In this document: piece after piece, positions 62,701 through 64,000 of the stretch
How positions within the stretch are numbered: position 1 is the first letter of the stretch
How the letters are laid out: every line of letters begins with the position of its first letter
Source of the DNA: Synaphobranchus kaupii
Lineage: Eukaryota; Chordata; Actinopteri; Anguilliformes; Synaphobranchidae
Direction: 5' to 3'
Assembly: GCA_029718625.1 (NCBI GenBank)
Contig: CM056391.1
Coordinates: forward strand, 23,350,305-23,414,304
Length of the DNA stretch: 64,000 nt
Translations under genes and position numbers: made by a program
The notes under the pieces: model-generated
What the model was told of the DNA's origin: nothing
The model's input: only the letters and a program-made list of their open reading frames with translations
The model's database searches: none

Positions 62701-64000
62701 TCGCAATTTTAGCCCGATGAATCTTGGCATTGTCGTCCTGGAATATGCCCATTGAAGGGATAACCTGGTCATTCAGTACATACAGGTACTCAGCTGACTT
62801 AATTTTATTGCTGCATGACATTGCTGAGCCTAGACCTGACCAATTGAAGCAACCCCAGATCATAACACTGCCTCCAGAGGCTTGTACAGTGGGCACTATG
62901 CGTGACAGGTGCAACGGCGACTTTTATTTTGGCCAGGCAGTGTATTTTCATTCAAATCTCCTGTAAATCTTATAATTAGTTAATTAACATTTTTGTTATT
63001 TCTTCCTAGGGAAGAATGTTGTTCACCAGCTTAGCGTAACACTGGACGAGATGTACAATGGTGCAACTAGGAAACTAGGCCTCCAGAAGAATGTTATCTG
63101 TGAAAAATGTGATGGTAAGTATTTCCATCATTCTTTGTTGTAGCTCATATCCTACTTTTCAGTGGTGAAGGAAGAATGAAGCTCTGAAACCAAAAAAGAG
63201 CAGAACTACTTTACTGCTTGCTGTCAGTGACTTTTTAAACCAATTGATGTTTTGCCATGGAAAGCAAAAACGTTTTGAGTCAAACAATTTACGTATTTTG
63301 AGGCTCATTCTCCAATCATTATTTTTAAGTGGATTTAAATTTTACATCAAATTTGGATGCATAAATATCAACATTTTCCAGCTTGCAAAGAAAGTACAGT
63401 CAAGTGCCATTTTTCATAATGTGTACATGATTAGAGAGGCTAATATGTTGAATAAAGACTGATACTTATCATTTGGCTCTTGGTTTTGTCCAAGCACTTA
63501 TATGTTTCACCACACAACAGCAGTATTTATTTTGGCACAGAATCTTTTTTTTTTTTAAATTTATTTTTATTTTTATTTTTTTAGGCCTGTGGTGCAGTCC
63601 ATAGTCCCTCTGAGTGGGTGGGGGTTCGATCCCCGCCATAGCAACTTCTGAGCTGTGATCCGCTAACTGTTACCCTCTCTACTGTTTGCTCTCCTTTATA
63701 TTAAAAAAAGAATAAATAATATGATGGGGTACAGCTGGACTTTAAAACACTACAGCATTGTGATATGCTCAGAAGGTGTCACCAGTAGCCTCTTCATTGG
63801 GGGCTCACATCTATGTTGTGTGGAATCGCTGGGGCTCACAGTATTGGTAAATATTGTTTCCTTCAGGTTATGGAGGGAAAAAAGGCACTTTGGAGAAGTG
63901 TTCAAACTGCAAAGGGAGGGGTGTTCAGATCCAGGTGCAGCAGATTGGCCCAGGCATGATCCAGCAGATCCAGAGCATGTGTTCAGACTGCCAGGGCCAG
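59625..64000 (+). CDS. dnaja4: DnaJ homologue subfamily A member 4, 5' part (184 codons in window, gene continues beyond)
   Basis: Exons 59625-59756, 60481-60661, 63010-63114 and 63867 to the window end join in frame. The product is a type I J protein that delivers clients to Hsp70 and stimulates its ATPase. The J domain (1 to about 70) has the HPD motif at 34-36. A glycine-rich segment with GGGG and [13 protein letters not shown] follows (about 78-103). Then come the client-binding region and the zinc-finger repeats CEKCDGYG (135-142), CSNCKGRG (151-158) and the start of a third (C178-x2-C181). [18 protein letters not shown] resembles DNAJA4 more than DNAJA1, and its position near tspan3/pstpip1 agrees with human 15q. 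The start at 59625 gives the conserved MVRET N-terminus. The upstream in-frame ATG at 59583 is intronic in the inferred model. Confidence 0.92.
60481..60661 (+). CDS. dnaja4: dnaja4 coding exon 2
   Basis: Acceptor TTGTACAG, donor GTAAGG. Completes the J domain and encodes the glycine-rich linker and MQRERRG. Confidence 0.94.
61122..62343 (+). mobile_element. Degenerate Tc1/mariner element, about 1.2 kb, in dnaja4 intron 2
   Basis: The left end CAGTGCCTTGCAAAAGTATT follows TA, and the right end AATAGTTTTGCACTG precedes TA at 62344-62345. The interior is a decayed transposase copy (see 61520-62160). Confidence 0.88.
61520..62160 (+). pseudogene. Tc1 transposase pseudogene
   Basis: Recognisable pieces in shifting frames: an N-terminal part near 61520-61610, [20 protein letters not shown], then a large deletion removing the first catalytic Asp. 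After that come a [14 protein letters not shown] piece (about 61914), [14 protein letters not shown] (about 61952) and a C-terminal STKYK near 62150. Multiple stops and frameshifts. Confidence 0.8.
62400..62942 (-). mobile_element. Deleted Tc1-like element, 543 bp, minus orientation
   Basis: The ends CACTGCCTGGCCAAAA and TTTTGGCCAGGCAGTG are inverted and flanked by TA (62398-62399, 62943-62944). Minus-strand frames carry transposase pieces ([37 protein letters not shown]), with the N-terminal half missing. It lies 56 bp downstream of the preceding Tc1 remnant. Confidence 0.88.
62581..62914 (-). pseudogene. Tc1-type transposase C-terminal fragment
   Basis: The second catalytic Asp region (QDDNAKIH) and the glutamate region (DINPIESLW) survive in two overlapping frames separated by a frameshift near 62690. 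The first catalytic Asp and the DNA-binding half are absent. Confidence 0.8.
63010..63114 (+). CDS. dnaja4: dnaja4 coding exon 3
   Basis: Acceptor TTCCTAG, donor GTAAGT. Encodes [20 protein letters not shown], then [15 protein letters not shown], including the first zinc-finger cysteine pair. Confidence 0.95.
63583..63700 (+). mobile_element. tRNA-derived SINE remnant in dnaja4 intron 3
   Basis: GGCCTGTGGTGCAGTCCATA and GGGGGTTCGATCCCCGCC resemble A- and B-box regions about 40 bp apart, followed by unrelated sequence. Preceded by a T-rich tract (63547-63583). Confidence 0.5.
63867..64000 (+). CDS. dnaja4: dnaja4 coding exon 4 (cut by window end)
   Basis: Acceptor CCTTCAG. Encodes [18 protein letters not shown] through [10 protein letters not shown], the second and part of the third zinc-binding repeats. 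Confidence 0.94.

Overview
The window is nuclear DNA of a vertebrate, almost certainly a teleost fish. Three multi-exon genes can be reconstructed exon by exon. Between and inside them lie many Tc1/mariner elements, solo LTRs, a decayed endogenous retrovirus (ERV), tRNA-derived SINEs and long (CA)n/(CTAT)n microsatellites. The species cannot be fixed from the sequence. SINEs with an UnaL2-like tail and TGTAA-type ends fit eel-like or other early-branching teleosts, but this is weak evidence.

Layout. 1-12250 has no convincing gene and holds three solo or partial LTRs (1-834, 1563-3008, 6078-7213), a fold-back Tc1 MITE (3508-4011) and a 160-180 bp tandem repeat. 12450-22531 (+) is tspan3: seven coding exons, 253 residues, with an intact Tc1 transposon 116 bp upstream of exon 2. 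25019-43067 (-) is pstpip1: fifteen coding exons, 420 residues (F-BAR plus SH3), convergent with tspan3. Its introns hold a second intact Tc1 transposon of another family abutting a ~195 bp CTAT array, a solo LTR with a perfect 5-bp target duplication, an internally deleted IS630-like element, and several MITEs and SINEs. 45482-55835 is an antisense ERV remnant with a complete 3' LTR, a 90-bp stub of the 5' LTR, gag and partial pol, no env seen, and a PIF/Harbinger element nested within it. 59120-64000 (+) is the 5' part of dnaja4, with a readable heat-shock promoter and the first 184 codons. The gene runs off the right edge.

The genes are neighbours rather than a pathway. TSPAN3 is an endo-lysosomal tetraspanin, PSTPIP1 a haematopoietic F-BAR/SH3 cytoskeletal adaptor, and DNAJA4 a type I J-domain co-chaperone of Hsp70. 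Convergent TSPAN3/PSTPIP1 with DNAJA4 nearby recalls human 15q24-q25, which supports orthology.

I found no clear undescribed biological system. The most noteworthy signals are two full-length DD34E transposase frames from different Tc1 families, an LTR family whose internal GTCCAGTTCCGGCTTGGAAC core has been amplified with different periods in different copies, a module shared by three unrelated-looking fold-back elements, and the heat-shock promoter of dnaja4.
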